Below are positions 35,518 through 44,814 of a DNA stretch of 64,000 nucleotides, piece by piece. The DNA lies in the NCBI GenBank assembly GCA_019422105.1, contig JAHZDZ010000011.1, positions 62,001 through 126,000 of the forward strand, given 5' to 3'. The stretch is from Bacillota bacterium. Lineage in GTDB: Bacteria > Bacillota > Clostridia > Lachnospirales > Anaerotignaceae. How positions within the stretch are numbered: position 1 is the stretch's first letter; each line of letters begins with the position of its first letter. The notes below the pieces were generated by a model, which saw only the letters and a program-made list of their open reading frames with translations, had not been told where the DNA came from and did not search any database. The position numbers were made by a program, and so were the translations under genes.

Positions 35518-36429
35518 TTGGACGGCATTTTAAATATTTATAAAGAAAAGGGCTATACATCCCATGATGTGGTTGCTGTTGTGAGAAGGACGCTGAAGGA
35601 AAGAAAGGTAGGGCATACCGGTACCCTTGACCCGGAAGCGGAGGGAGTGCTGCCGGTATGCGTCGGCAAGGGCACTAAGCTTGCGGATTATATTATGGCG
35701 ACAGAAAAATGCTACCGTGCGGAGCTGACCCTTGGAGTTGCCACTACAACCCAGGATCATACGGGCGAGGTTGTGGAAAGACGAGATTTTTATTTTGACG
35801 AATCGAAAATAAGGGAAGCGGTATTGTCCTTTCAGGGCGAATATTTACAGACGCCTCCCATGTATTCCGCAATCAAGATTAAGGGAAAGAAACTTTACGA
35901 GCTTGCCAGGGAAGGCAGGGAGGTAGCACGGGAGCCCCGCAGGATTACAATTAAGGAAATTAAGATAATAAGCTTCCGGCCTCCCGATAAGATAATGATG
36001 GACGTTACCTGCTCCAAAGGGACATATATCAGAACCCTTTGCGCGGACATAGGCGAAAAGCTTGGATGCGGCGGGCATATGTCCTCCCTTTTGAGGCTGA
36101 GAAGCGGTAACTTTACACTTGACAGCGCCGTCACCCTTGAAAGGCTTAAGGAAGCCTGCGAAAGGGGCGCTTTGGAGAAGTATCTGATACCGCTGGAAAG
36201 GGCGCTTTGCGGCTACAACCGTATAACAATAGCGCAAAAAGGGGACAGGCTTTTACATAACGGCTGTAAAATTTATGACTATTTTTTTGCAGAAGCTGAA
36301 AGGCCCTTTGAAATTGGAGATACAGTGGTGGCTTTTGATTCTGAAAATGTTTTAGCCGGTATTTATAAAGTGATTTTTGACGAGGAAAAAAACAAGGTAT
36401 GTATCAAGCCTTTAAAAATATTATTTTAG
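35518..36429 (+). CDS. truB: tRNA pseudouridine(55) synthase
   Basis: A 303-residue enzyme modifying U55 in the tRNA T-loop. The catalytic Asp is in GHTGTLDPEAEGVLPV; KAYxAELTLG-type CYRAELTLGVATTTQDHTG and SKGTYIRTLCADIG are conserved. It starts with TTG 35518, preceded by ggaggta. ribF follows after 21 bases. Confidence 0.96.
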   Translation: MDGILNIYKEKGYTSHDVVAVVRRTLKERKVGHTGTLDPEAEGVLPVCVGKGTKLADYIMATEKCYRAELTLGVATTTQDHTGEVVERRDFYFDESKIREAVLSFQGEYLQTPPMYSAIKIKGKKLYELAREGREVAREPRRITIKEIKIISFRPPDKIMMDVTCSKGTYIRTLCADIGEKLGCGGHMSSLLRLRSGNFTLDSAVTLERLKEACERGALEKYLIPLERALCGYNRITIAQKGDRLLHNGCKIYDYFFAEAERPFEIGDTVVAFDSENVLAGIYKVIFDEEKNKVCIKPLKILF

Positions 36430-36450
36430 CCTATGTAAGGGAGTATTTTG

Positions 36451-37401
36451 ATGGAGCATATAAAAGGACTTTCAATAGAACAAAATAGACCTACTGCCGT
36501 CACTCTTGGTAATTTTGACGGTGTGCACATGGGACACAGAAGGCTGATTCAACTGACGAAGGAGTATGCTGAGAAGGAAAACCTGAAATCAGTAGTATTT
36601 ACTTTCTGGCCGCATCCCATGTTTATTTTTCAAAACAAAGAGCATTCGGCGCTGATCATGGCGCCGGAGGAAAAAAAATATGCGATGGAGCAGATGGGAA
36701 TTGATTTGTATATCGAATATCCCTTTACCAAAGAGTTTGCATCTATGAGTCCGGAGGATTTTGCCAATGACCTTATTTTTGACAAGATGAACTGCAAGGT
36801 TCTTGTCGTGGGGGAGAATTACCATTTTGGGCACAGGCATGCAGGAGACTACAAGCTTTTGATGGAGCTTGGAAAAAAACGCGGCGTTAAGGTGATCTAT
36901 GTGCCTTCGGTTATGTACGGGGAGGAGAGAGTCAGCAGCACCCGCATCAGAAATTGTCTTGTGGAGCGGGATATAGATATGGCAAACAGGCTTCTCACGG
37001 TACCTTATTATATATTGGGCACTGTGGCACAGGGAAAGAAGCTTGGCAGAACCATTGGCTTTCCGACCATCAATATTGTGGCGGAGCCCATTAAGCTTTT
37101 TCCGCCAAACGGTGTATATGCGACGAAGACCGTCTATAACGGCAAAAGCTATTTTGGTGTGACAAATGTTGGGCTCAATCCCACTGTCAATGGACAGTAC
37201 AAAACGGTGGAGACCTATCTTTTCGACTTCCATGAGGTGGTTTACGGGGAGAGTATCAAAACATACTTTTTCCAGTGGATAAGGGATGAGCAGAAATTCC
37301 CCAACGTGGAGGCATTAAAGGAGCAGCTGAAAAGGGATGCGCAGAGCTCTTTGGACTACTTTAAAACCGATGGATACAGGTATTGGGCGCAGAAATATTG
37401 A
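36451..37401 (+). CDS. ribF: Bifunctional riboflavin kinase/FAD synthetase
   Basis: A 316-residue enzyme making FMN and FAD. The N-terminal nucleotidyltransferase domain has VTLGNFDGVHMGHRRLI and VGENYHFGHRHAGD and SSTRIRN; the C-terminal kinase domain has GRTIGFPTINI and NGVYAT. ATG 36451 follows aagggag. Last gene of the long rimP-ribF cluster before the rpsO promoter. Confidence 0.96.
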   Translation: MEHIKGLSIEQNRPTAVTLGNFDGVHMGHRRLIQLTKEYAEKENLKSVVFTFWPHPMFIFQNKEHSALIMAPEEKKYAMEQMGIDLYIEYPFTKEFASMSPEDFANDLIFDKMNCKVLVVGENYHFGHRHAGDYKLLMELGKKRGVKVIYVPSVMYGEERVSSTRIRNCLVERDIDMANRLLTVPYYILGTVAQGKKLGRTIGFPTINIVAEPIKLFPPNGVYATKTVYNGKSYFGVTNVGLNPTVNGQYKTVETYLFDFHEVVYGESIKTYFFQWIRDEQKFPNVEALKEQLKRDAQSSLDYFKTDGYRYWAQKY

Positions 37402-37470
37402 AAAAGAGTGTCTTTGGAATCGGGAAGGTTCAGAAAATACTGAATTTAACAGGGTTTTATGAAATAGTTG

Positions 37471-37499
37471 TTGAAATTTCATTGGTGGTATGATAAAAT
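37471..37499 (+). promoter_or_regulatory. rpsO promoter
   Basis: TTGAAA (37471-37476), 17 bases, TAAAAT (37494-37499). The 95-base leader can pair around gggctcag...cttgagg near 37518-37563, where an S15 autoregulatory structure would be expected; I could not match a defined family. Confidence 0.6.
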
Positions 37500-37601
37500 C
37501 AAGAGGTTGAAAAACCTGGGCTCAGACAGCGGAATCTCCGACCGTTTTCTTAGCTTGAGGGGTTACAATATACTATTTATTATTTTAAGGAGGCTTATTT
37601 T

Positions 37602-37868
37602 ATGCCAAGCGGAATTAACAAACAGGAAATCGTAGCTAAATACGGAAGAACACCATCTGACACAGGTTCACCTGAGGTTCAGATCGCTCTTTTGACTGCA
37701 AGAATCACACTTTTGACAGAGCATTTGAAGGAGCACAAAAAGGATCATCATTCCAGAAGAGGTCTTCTGAAAATGGTTGGTCAAAGAAGAGGATTATTGA
37801 ACTATCTCAAGGATAAAGATATTGTAAAATATCGTGAATTGATCAGCGAATTGGGATTAAGAAAGTAA
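37602..37868 (+). CDS. rpsO: Ribosomal protein S15
   Basis: An 88-residue four-helix protein binding 16S rRNA. The sequence is canonical (GRTPSDTGSPEVQIALLTARI; LKEHKKDHHSRRGLLKMVGQRRGLLNYLKDKD). taaggagg precedes it. pnp follows, the same gene order as in E. coli and B. subtilis. Confidence 0.98.
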   Translation: MPSGINKQEIVAKYGRTPSDTGSPEVQIALLTARITLLTEHLKEHKKDHHSRRGLLKMVGQRRGLLNYLKDKDIVKYRELISELGLRK

Positions 37869-37879
37869 TCACCTATAAA

Positions 37880-37905
37880 ATAGAGAGGATTAAGCTCCTC
37901 TCTAT
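37880..37905 (+). terminator. Weak terminator after rpsO
   Basis: A 10-bp stem atagagagga / tcctctctat followed by tgttatata, which has few T, so read-through into pnp is likely. Confidence 0.5.
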
Positions 37906-37914
37906 TGTTATATA

Positions 37915-38028
37915 TACACCATGGGTTTCCACTTTTGGAAATGTGCAAAACGTTTCTGAACGTGAAGATCTATGGTGTAGTCTGCTAGTCGGCGGACAGG
38001 CTGTTAGAAAACTACCATAGAAAAGGAG
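37915..38028 (+). promoter_or_regulatory. pnp leader with alternative helices
   Basis: Helix P1 pairs 37915-37922 (tacaccat) with 37972-37979 (atggtgta) and encloses two small hairpins (tttcca/tggaaa and acgtt/aacgt), a three-way junction. The 3' arm of P1 can instead pair over 8 bp, 37969-37976 (tctatggt) with 38014-38021 (accataga), directly beside the ribosome site aaggag (38023-38028). The two pairings exclude each other. PNPase is known to control its own leader in E. coli. Confidence 0.55.
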
Positions 38029-38039
38029 AATCAGAATTT

Positions 38040-40178
38040 ATGTTTAGAACGTATTCCACTACTTTAGCAGGACGCACCCTTTCTGTAGAAATAGGCAGGG
38101 TGGCAGAGCAGGCAAACGGCGCTGCAATCATGCGCTACGGCGATACGGTTGTGCTGGTTACAGCAACTGCATCTGACAAGCCAAGGGAAGGTATTGACTT
38201 TTTCCCTATGAGTATTGATTATGAGGAGAGATTGTATTCTGTCGGCAAAATCCCGGGAGGCTTTATAAAAAGGGAAGGAAGGCCCAGTGAAAAGGCTATT
38301 TTAACGGCAAGATGCATTGACAGGCCTATGCGTCCTCTTTTCCCAAAGGACTACAGAAATGACGTAGCCATTGTTGCGACGGTTATGTCTGTTGACCAGG
38401 ACTGTGCGCCTGAGGTGGTTGCAATGATAGGTGCTTCCGTTGCCCTTTGTATTTCCGATATTCCCTTTGTGGATACCCTTGCTTCTGTCAATATTGGCTA
38501 TGTTGACGGTGAGCTGGTTGTAAATCCAACTGCGGCACAGAAGGAAAAATCAAGACTTTCCCTGACCGTATCCTCCACCATTGACAAGGTTATGATGATA
38601 GAGGCCGGTGCAGATGAGATTCCGAATGATTTGATGATGGAAGCGATTCATCTTGCTCATGATGAAAATGTTAAGCTTGTTAAATTTATCAATGAAATTG
38701 TTGAAAAAGAGGGCAAGCCGAAAAAATCCTATGAGGAATACGGCGTACCTGAGGATATTTACAGCAAAGTCGCTTCCTTTATTACAGACGCAAGGATGGA
38801 GGAGGCTGTCTATGCGGAATTAAAGCAGGACAGGGATCTGAAAATCAAGGAAATCACAGAGGAAGTCAATGAGGCTCTTGGCGAGGAAATCGGCAGTATG
38901 CTGGAGGAAGGCGCCAATGTAGCAGGTATGATTGACGATGCAATTTATAAATTCGAAAAAATGACGGTAAGACGAATGATATTGAGAGAGCATAAGCGTC
39001 CTGACGGACGTGGTATTGAGGAAATCCGTCCTTTATCCGCAGAAATTGATATTCTGCCCCGTACTCATGGCTCTGCGCTTTTTTCCAGGGGACAGACACA
39101 GGCATTGACTGTGACGACTCTCGGCGCTATGGCGGAGATTCAGAGACTGGATGGTCTGGACAGTGCGGAAACATCAAAAAGATATATTCACCATTACAAT
39201 TTCCCGGGCTTCTCAACCGGAGAGGCAAAAACGTCCAGAGGACCGGGCAGGCGTGAAATCGGACACGGTGCCTTGGGTGAGAGAGCTCTTCTACCCGTTA
39301 TCCCAAGTGAGGAGGAGTTCCCATACGCAATCCGTCTGGTGTCTGATATTTTAAGCTCTAACGGCTCTACATCACAGGCAAGTATCTGTGGCTCCACACT
39401 GTCTTTGATGGCAGCAGGCGTTCCCATTAAGCGTCCTGTTGCTGGTATCTCCGTAGGTCTTGTAACAGGAGACAATGATGATGATTTTATCGAAATGACC
39501 GACATCCAGGGCCTGGAGGATTTCTTTGGCGACATGGACTTTAAGGTTGCGGGTACCCATGAGGGTATTACAGCTATCCAGATGGACATGAAAATTCATG
39601 GTCTGACATTTAAAATGATAGAGCAGGCCTTGGAGCAGACAAAACGCGCAAGGGATTATATTCTTGACGAGGTTATGCTCAAGTGCATTGCGGAGCCAAG
39701 AAAAGAGCTTTCCCCATATGCGCCTAAGATTATTACCTTGACAATTGACGTGGAGAAGATTTCAGAGGTTATCGGTTCCAGAGGAAAGACAATCAAGAAA
39801 ATTATTGAGGAAACGGGCTGCGATATTGATACAGAGGACGACGGCAAAATTTATATTAAGGGCATTGAGATGGAAAAGATGCAGCTTGCAAAGTCTATGA
39901 TTGAGGGCATTGTTATGGAGCCGGAACCAGGAAAAATCTATAACGGCAAGGTGACAAGGCTCATGAATTTCGGCGCTTTTGTAGAGATTGCGCCGGGCAA
40001 GGAGGGACTTGTCCATATCTCAAAGATGGCGAAGGAGAGAGTTGCCAAGGTGGAGGATGTTGTAGCTGTTGGCGACAAGGTAATGGTAAAGCTTTTGGAG
40101 ATAGACGGTCAGGGCAGGCTGAATCTTTCCATTAAGGACGCTATGCCTAAAAATGAGGAGCCCAAAAAAGCGGAATAA
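38040..40178 (+). CDS. pnp: Polyribonucleotide nucleotidyltransferase
   Basis: A 712-residue phosphorolytic 3'-5' exonuclease. Two RNase PH domains flank a helical domain; conserved parts include MRYGDTVVLVTATAS, GKIPGGFIKREGRPSEKAIL, RPDGRG and GPGRREIGHGALGERAL. KH (VIGSRGKTIKKI) and S1 (GKVTRLMNFGAFVEIAPGKEGLVHIS) domains end it. Full length. It may share the rpsO transcript and is followed by a strong terminator. Confidence 0.98.
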   Translation: MFRTYSTTLAGRTLSVEIGRVAEQANGAAIMRYGDTVVLVTATASDKPREGIDFFPMSIDYEERLYSVGKIPGGFIKREGRPSEKAILTARCIDRPMRPLFPKDYRNDVAIVATVMSVDQDCAPEVVAMIGASVALCISDIPFVDTLASVNIGYVDGELVVNPTAAQKEKSRLSLTVSSTIDKVMMIEAGADEIPNDLMMEAIHLAHDENVKLVKFINEIVEKEGKPKKSYEEYGVPEDIYSKVASFITDARMEEAVYAELKQDRDLKIKEITEEVNEALGEEIGSMLEEGANVAGMIDDAIYKFEKMTVRRMILREHKRPDGRGIEEIRPLSAEIDILPRTHGSALFSRGQTQALTVTTLGAMAEIQRLDGLDSAETSKRYIHHYNFPGFSTGEAKTSRGPGRREIGHGALGERALLPVIPSEEEFPYAIRLVSDILSSNGSTSQASICGSTLSLMAAGVPIKRPVAGISVGLVTGDNDDDFIEMTDIQGLEDFFGDMDFKVAGTHEGITAIQMDMKIHGLTFKMIEQALEQTKRARDYILDEVMLKCIAEPRKELSPYAPKIITLTIDVEKISEVIGSRGKTIKKIIEETGCDIDTEDDGKIYIKGIEMEKMQLAKSMIEGIVMEPEPGKIYNGKVTRLMNFGAFVEIAPGKEGLVHISKMAKERVAKVEDVVAVGDKVMVKLLEIDGQGRLNLSIKDAMPKNEEPKKAE

Positions 40179-40215
40179 GGCCCTGCATTTAAAATAAACA
40201 ATGACAAAATAAAAG

Positions 40216-40240
40216 CCTCCGGTATGTGCCGGAGGTTTTT
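40216..40240 (+). terminator. pnp terminator
   Basis: Stem cctccgg / ccggagg with a 6-nt loop and five T. Confidence 0.85.
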
Positions 40241-40298
40241 GTATATTTCATTCCTACTTTGCGGAAACTATGGTAAGGAAGGATTGCAGGAGGATAGA

Positions 40299-41573
40299 AT
40301 GGTTACGATAAATCAACTGAAAAACGGCCTAAGGGTCGCGATAGAGGAAATTCCATATGTCAGAAGTATTTCTTTTGGCATTTGGGTGAATAACGGCTCC
40401 AGAAACGAGAGCAGGGAAACCAACGGCATGTCTCATTTTATTGAGCATATGATGTTTAAGGGGACAAAGGACAGAAGTGCCAGGGATATTGCGGAGGAAA
40501 TGGATGCGGTGGGCGGCCAGATAAATGCCTATACCACAAAAGAATATACCTGCTACCACACAAGAGTGCTGGATAAGCACTTTGAAATCGCATTAGATGT
40601 GATGAGCGATATGTTTTTGAACAGTCGTTTTGACGATACTGATATACAAAGAGAGAGACAGGTCATAGTTGAAGAAATCAACATGTATGACGATGCGCCT
40701 GAAGAGCTGGTGCATGATAAGCTGCAGGAGGAAATCTGGAGTGGCTCTGCTCTGGGAATGCCGATTCTTGGAACAGAGGAAAGTATAGGCGCTTTTAACT
40801 CCAATATGATGAAAGAATACCTATACAGAAATTATCAGCCAGCAAATACAGTCATTTCAGTAGCGGGAAATGTCAATACGGAAAGCGTAATGGAGCTTCT
40901 GGAAAAATATTTCGGGGGCTGGTCACCTGAAAGGGAATTGGAACATTTTCAGGATAAAACCGTCTATTTACCTAAGGTATTAAAAATAGAGCGCAATATT
41001 GAACAGGTTCATCTTGTGCTGGCTTTTCAAAGCTTTGAGAGGGACAGTGAATATAAATATGTACTTTCTGTGCTGAATACCGTTTTCGGAGGCGGCATGA
41101 GCTCTATCCTTTTCCAAAGGATAAGGGAAGCCCATGGGCTCACCTATTCCATTTACAGCTATCTGTCTTCCTACCTGGATACGGGACTGTTTGCCGTCTA
41201 TGCAGGTATGAGCCCGGGGCAGACCAGAAAGGTAATTGGTCTGTTGTTTGATGAAATCAGGCTTTTGAAAGAAACGGGTATCCCTGAAAAGGTACTGGCC
41301 AAAACAAAGGAACAGATTATCAGTAATTATATTATCGGTACAGAAAGTACTGTAAACCGTATGACAGCGGCAGGCGGTTCCGTTCTCGTTAGAAATGCTG
41401 TGCAGACGCCGGAGGAGATAATTGAGAAAATCGAATCTATTACGCAAGAGGATATTCATTTTGTGATAGAGCATATTTTTAAGCCGGAAAATATCAGTTG
41501 TTCTGCTGTTGGCAATGTTGGAAAATTTGATTTTGATAAAATAATAGAGGAAGAAAAAAGAAAGCTTGTATAA
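40299..41573 (+). CDS. M16 family zinc metallopeptidase (processing-peptidase-like)
   Basis: A 424-residue insulinase-family peptidase. The inverted zinc motif HFIEH is at about residues 45-49 with the third ligand Glu about 75 residues later (VIVEEINMYDD). Two homologous halves are seen, the second with FQRIREAHGLTYSIYSYLSSY. It resembles B. subtilis YmxG, which lies after pnp in that genome too. ATG 40299 follows gcaggagg. The substrate is unknown. Confidence 0.93.
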   Translation: MVTINQLKNGLRVAIEEIPYVRSISFGIWVNNGSRNESRETNGMSHFIEHMMFKGTKDRSARDIAEEMDAVGGQINAYTTKEYTCYHTRVLDKHFEIALDVMSDMFLNSRFDDTDIQRERQVIVEEINMYDDAPEELVHDKLQEEIWSGSALGMPILGTEESIGAFNSNMMKEYLYRNYQPANTVISVAGNVNTESVMELLEKYFGGWSPERELEHFQDKTVYLPKVLKIERNIEQVHLVLAFQSFERDSEYKYVLSVLNTVFGGGMSSILFQRIREAHGLTYSIYSYLSSYLDTGLFAVYAGMSPGQTRKVIGLLFDEIRLLKETGIPEKVLAKTKEQIISNYIIGTESTVNRMTAAGGSVLVRNAVQTPEEIIEKIESITQEDIHFVIEHIFKPENISCSAVGNVGKFDFDKIIEEEKRKLV

Positions 41574-41653
41574 TGGGATTCTCCGCTTTTATGTATGCGG
41601 TGAATTTCAGGCGGTGAGCCTCGAAACCTATGGTTTCATGTTCATCATTTTGC

Positions 41654-41735
41654 CTAGGGCAAAAGCCGCCGCTGCGGATTTTGTTCTCTCTTTGCAATGC
41701 TTACACATACCATGTGTTTGGCGTTTTGGTCGAAC
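41654..41735. repeat. Dispersed repeat R2, copy 2
   Basis: Nearly identical to 6911-6992: gggcaaaagccgc, ttttgttctctct and ttacacataccatgtgtttg are shared. Both copies lie downstream of core genes and upstream of R4 modules. Confidence 0.8.
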
Positions 41736-42030
41736 GTCAGCTCATTTTTCTCTTCGCTCAAAAGCTCACTCCGTGTCATTTATCTATGGCATGCATTAGT
41801 CGTTTTTCCTGCCGCTCACACCTGGGGCGTCCGGCTTTCTTGCCGGTGACCAGTACCTTTGCTGCGAGAATGGCTGCTTAGCAAAACACTATAGCAAGCT
41901 TGTTCGTGTGTCTCTTAAGCGTCTCTTTCTCCGCTTTTTGTATGTCCGCAACAAGCGGAGAAAGGCCGCAAAGAAAGCATTATGACTGCTTGCGGGCAAA
42001 GAAGCTTTCTTGAAAGGTTTTGAGGAGTGA

Positions 42031-42088
42031 AACGACCGAGAAATGTGGAGCATTTCGAGGCTCTCAGCGTATAATTATGGTGTAATAT
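42031..42088 (+). repeat. Promoter-like module R4, copy 2
   Basis: accgag...gaggctctcagcgtataattatggtgtaatat aligns with 7008-7063 and 42321-42377. The -10 is TG-G-TGTAAT (hexamer 42081-42086). It merges into repeat R3. Confidence 0.6.
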
Positions 42089-42240
42089 CTGCGAAAAAGC
42101 AAAGCAGAAACAAAAGACAGCAAAGGAAACAAATGAAATTTGCTGCCGATTGCTTTTTTTGCTTCACTGCGCGCTACACGAACGAGAAAAAACGAAGTTT
42201 CTTCTCGTTATGCTTTGCGTCTTTGGTATAATACTCGTAA
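42081..42240. repeat. Dispersed repeat R3, copy 1
   Basis: Aligns with 61291-61449. Shared features are gcgaaaa-gcaaagcagaa, caaatg-aatttgctg, a T-run, the hairpin around aacgagaaaaaac / gtttcttctcgtt (42181-42209) and a terminal tataat (42227-42232, extended -10). Each copy therefore starts and ends near a -10 box. Confidence 0.75.
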
Positions 42241-42320
42241 AAAGCGAAGAGATGCTAATAAATACAATCTGACTGTTTTACAGTCAAAGAATGTTTTTGA
42301 AGATTAGCCGAGGAGCAAAA

Positions 42321-42377
42321 CAACCGAGCAAAACAAGGTTTCTTGAGGTTATCCGCGTAAATTTATGATATAATAAA
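42321..42377 (+). promoter_or_regulatory. Promoter-like module R4, copy 3, upstream of phosphoesterase
   Basis: caaccgag...aggttatccgcgtaaatttatgatataataa ends in the extended -10 TG-A-TATAAT (hexamer 42369-42374), 92 bases before the phosphoesterase gene. The string ccgcgt-aatttatg-tataataa is shared with the rnr module at 7039-7062. Confidence 0.65.
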
Positions 42378-42466
42378 CAAAACGCATGAAACAGTGTAAG
42401 GCGATTAAAATTGGATTATTTGCGGCTTCTTTGAAAGGTGCTTTATAACAAAAGGGGGAGATTTCA

Positions 42467-43333
42467 ATGAAAAAAAGGGAATACAAATTTTACGGCACTG
42501 CCTGTACTTTGTTTTCTGTGGGATTTTTGTCTTCCTGTTTTTGTTATGGGCAGAACAATAGTATTGATATAACTGAGCTAGAATATAAGAGTCATACATT
42601 ACCGGGGGCCTTTGATGGATTTCGCATTGTGCAGATATCAGACCTTCACAATAAAAGCTTTGGAAAGGAACAGTCTGTGCTGTCCGAAAAGGTACGCCGT
42701 TTGGAGCCGGATATTATCGTTGTGACGGGGGATTTGATTGATAAAAGGCACCCAAATCTGGATAAGGCTATGGACTTTATTGAAAAAGCGGTAAATTTTT
42801 CCACTGTGCTTTTTGTGCCGGGAAACCATGAGCAGTGGTTTCGCTCCTATCCGCTGTTAAGCCGTATGCTGCAGGAAGCCGGTGTTATTGTTCTAAATGA
42901 CAGCAAGGCGGTTTTAAAAAGAAACGGAGAAAGGATTACTGTGACAGGGAAAAAAGACATCTCCTTTTTGAAGCCCTATTATTTGAAAGAGGATTTGCCT
43001 GTCAAGTTTTTTCAATCACTGAAAGCTTTATATCGGGAATCTGATACAGAATTTAATATATTGCTATGTCACAGGCCGGAGCGTTTTGTCATGTATGAGA
43101 GAGCAGGCTTTGATTTGGTTTTTTGCGGTCACGCACATGGAGGACAGATACGCCTTCCTCTTATAGGAGGATTATTTGCGCCAAATCAGGGCTTTTTTCC
43201 GAAGTATTCAGAGGGAATGCATCAGAAGGAAAATACCACAATGGTGGTAAGCCGCGGTTTGGGAAAAAGCGTTATGCCGCTGCGTATTTTTAATCATCCG
43301 GAAATTGTGTGTGTGACGCTTAAAAAAGTATGA
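42467..43333 (+). CDS. Calcineurin-like metallophosphoesterase (YkuE/YaeI-like)
   Basis: A 288-residue protein. A hydrophobic N-terminal segment (about 10-28, with SSCFCYG, possibly a lipoprotein or anchor) precedes the dinuclear-metal phosphoesterase core: QISDLHNKSFG, VVTGDLID, VPGNHEQW and FCGHAHGGQIRLP. That set matches the family acting on membrane or lipid-linked phosphates, but the substrate is unknown. agggggag precedes the ATG. Transcription probably starts in the R4 module upstream; a bidirectional terminator follows. Confidence 0.9.
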   Translation: MKKREYKFYGTACTLFSVGFLSSCFCYGQNNSIDITELEYKSHTLPGAFDGFRIVQISDLHNKSFGKEQSVLSEKVRRLEPDIIVVTGDLIDKRHPNLDKAMDFIEKAVNFSTVLFVPGNHEQWFRSYPLLSRMLQEAGVIVLNDSKAVLKRNGERITVTGKKDISFLKPYYLKEDLPVKFFQSLKALYRESDTEFNILLCHRPERFVMYERAGFDLVFCGHAHGGQIRLPLIGGLFAPNQGFFPKYSEGMHQKENTTMVVSRGLGKSVMPLRIFNHPEIVCVTLKKV

Positions 43334-43362
43334 ATTATGAAAAAAATACTAGGCGGAGATGA

Positions 43363-43398
43363 AAAAGAGGCAGAGAAATTTATTTCTCTGCCTCTTTT
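43363..43398. terminator. Bidirectional terminator between convergent genes
   Basis: A 16-bp perfect stem (aaaagaggcagagaaa / tttctctgcctctttt) with a 4-nt loop; A/T ends serve both strands. Confidence 0.9.
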
Positions 43399-43452
43399 CT
43401 GTGCTGTAAATAAAATAAAAAAATATATAGTTGCTTTTGCTTTTTTTATGAC

Positions 43453-44814
43453 TCAGACGTCGTCAGAACGGTATTTTTGCTTGAAACGCCTGCGTCTTTT
43501 TCGGCGCTTTTGCTCATAATAGATATTGCCGCCTACATAGATAAGCGCGAAGAGAAGCAAAAGCCCCAATCCTATGAGCTTGACAGTATGAAAAACCAGA
43601 GAGCCTATCTGTGAGGAGGCCTTTTTACTCAGTTCCTCCTCCGAAAAACCGCCCACACTGTTTGCAGCAATAATATTTGTTTTTCCCAGGAATTTGTCTC
43701 CGCTGTATGCCTCTATTGTACCCAAAACGGCGCCTTCCTCCACAGGTACCGGAAAGGTGCTGTCACAGAGAATATTGGTGGTGACGGCGTTGTCAGCCCC
43801 TTTTTTGACTGTGGCGTAAATATCACTTTCGGCCTTCAACACCACATCACCTGCGTCATAGGTCTTCTTTTTATAATCCTGCAAAACTGCCTTGTCATCG
43901 CTGTAGGTGTCGGCGGAAAAGGCTTTGATTGTCTCAAAGTGATCAAAGCCATAGTCAAAAAGAATTTTGGTGTCGACATAAGTACCTGCTCCGGCATCGT
44001 GAAGTACAACAGCAATAAGCTCTGTGTCCCCTTTTTTGGCATAGGTGACAAGAGTATTCAGCGCTTCATTGGTAAAGCCTGTTTTTCCGCCCTCACAGCC
44101 TTCATAGTAATATTGTGTGTTTTGGTTAATCATTTTATGCTGTCCGTAAAGATAGCGGGTTTCAGACTGTTTATTGGTGGGCGGTATCTCATAATAAGTG
44201 GTTGCCATAAGCTCACGGAAAAAATCAAATTTTAAAAGCTCTCTTGCGATAAGGGCCATATCATAGGCCGTTGTGTAATGGTTGTCGTCATGAAGACCGT
44301 TAGGATTTACGAAGTTGGTATTGAGACAGCCCAATTCATGGGCACGGCTGTTCATACGCGCGGCGAAGGCTTCCTTGCTTCCATCAATATATTCCGCAAC
44401 GCCAAGGGAAACCTCATTGGCAGATTGCAGCATAATGGCGTAAAGGCCCTGCAAAAGAGTGATTTGTTCCCCCACATCAATTGCGATATGGCTGCTGTTT
44501 CGCTCTATACCAAATACAGCCTCCTCGGAAAAGGTCATGGTATCCTCCAGATTGCCGTTTTCCAGCGCCAGAAGCACTGTCATAAGCTTTGTTATGCTGG
44601 CGGGATACTGCTTTTTGTCTTTATTTTTTTCATAGAGGATTGTTCCGGTTGATGCGTCTATCAATATGGCAGAATCTGCTGATAATTCCAGTGATTCCAT
44701 ATTCTCAAAGGAGGATGGCGGGGTGGCTGAACTTACTTGGGATGCGGCAAAGACTGTGGTAATGTTTGTCAAAATCAGATATAATAAAAAAAGTGTCAGG
44801 AACCGTTTTTTCAT
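43453..44814 (-). CDS. D-alanyl-D-alanine carboxypeptidase (penicillin-binding protein 5/DacF-like)
   Basis: A 453-residue class C low-molecular-weight PBP. A signal peptide (1-23) is followed by the serine peptidase S11 domain with Ser73-x-x-Lys76 (PASITKLM), Ser131-x-Asn133 (SANEV) and Lys244-Thr-Gly (GGKTGFTN). A PBP5-type C-terminal beta domain and a final membrane helix (about 420-440) with a basic tail follow. It removes the terminal D-Ala of peptidoglycan stem peptides. The start at 44814 follows aaggagt. It may be the DacF-type enzyme used in spore cortex formation, but that is not shown here. Confidence 0.93.
   Translation of the reverse strand: MKKRFLTLFLLYLILTNITTVFAASQVSSATPPSSFENMESLELSADSAILIDASTGTILYEKNKDKKQYPASITKLMTVLLALENGNLEDTMTFSEEAVFGIERNSSHIAIDVGEQITLLQGLYAIMLQSANEVSLGVAEYIDGSKEAFAARMNSRAHELGCLNTNFVNPNGLHDDNHYTTAYDMALIARELLKFDFFRELMATTYYEIPPTNKQSETRYLYGQHKMINQNTQYYYEGCEGGKTGFTNEALNTLVTYAKKGDTELIAVVLHDAGAGTYVDTKILFDYGFDHFETIKAFSADTYSDDKAVLQDYKKKTYDAGDVVLKAESDIYATVKKGADNAVTTNILCDSTFPVPVEEGAVLGTIEAYSGDKFLGKTNIIAANSVGGFSEEELSKKASSQIGSLVFHTVKLIGLGLLLLFALIYVGGNIYYEQKRRKRRRRFKQKYRSDDV

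Larger units (their letters stand above)
41574..42466. other. Gene-free, repeat-dense region
   Basis: About 890 bases with no supportable gene. In order it holds an R2 repeat (41654-41735), several hairpins (for example tttctccgctt at 41926-41936 with aagcggagaaa at 41953-41963), an R4 module (42031-42088), an R3 repeat (42081-42240) and another R4 module (42321-42377). Open frames here are not conserved between repeat copies. Confidence 0.7.

Noticed and set aside
42043..42231. Short plus-strand reading frame in the repeat region
   Set aside because: It runs across repeat R3, whose second copy at 61291 breaks the frame.
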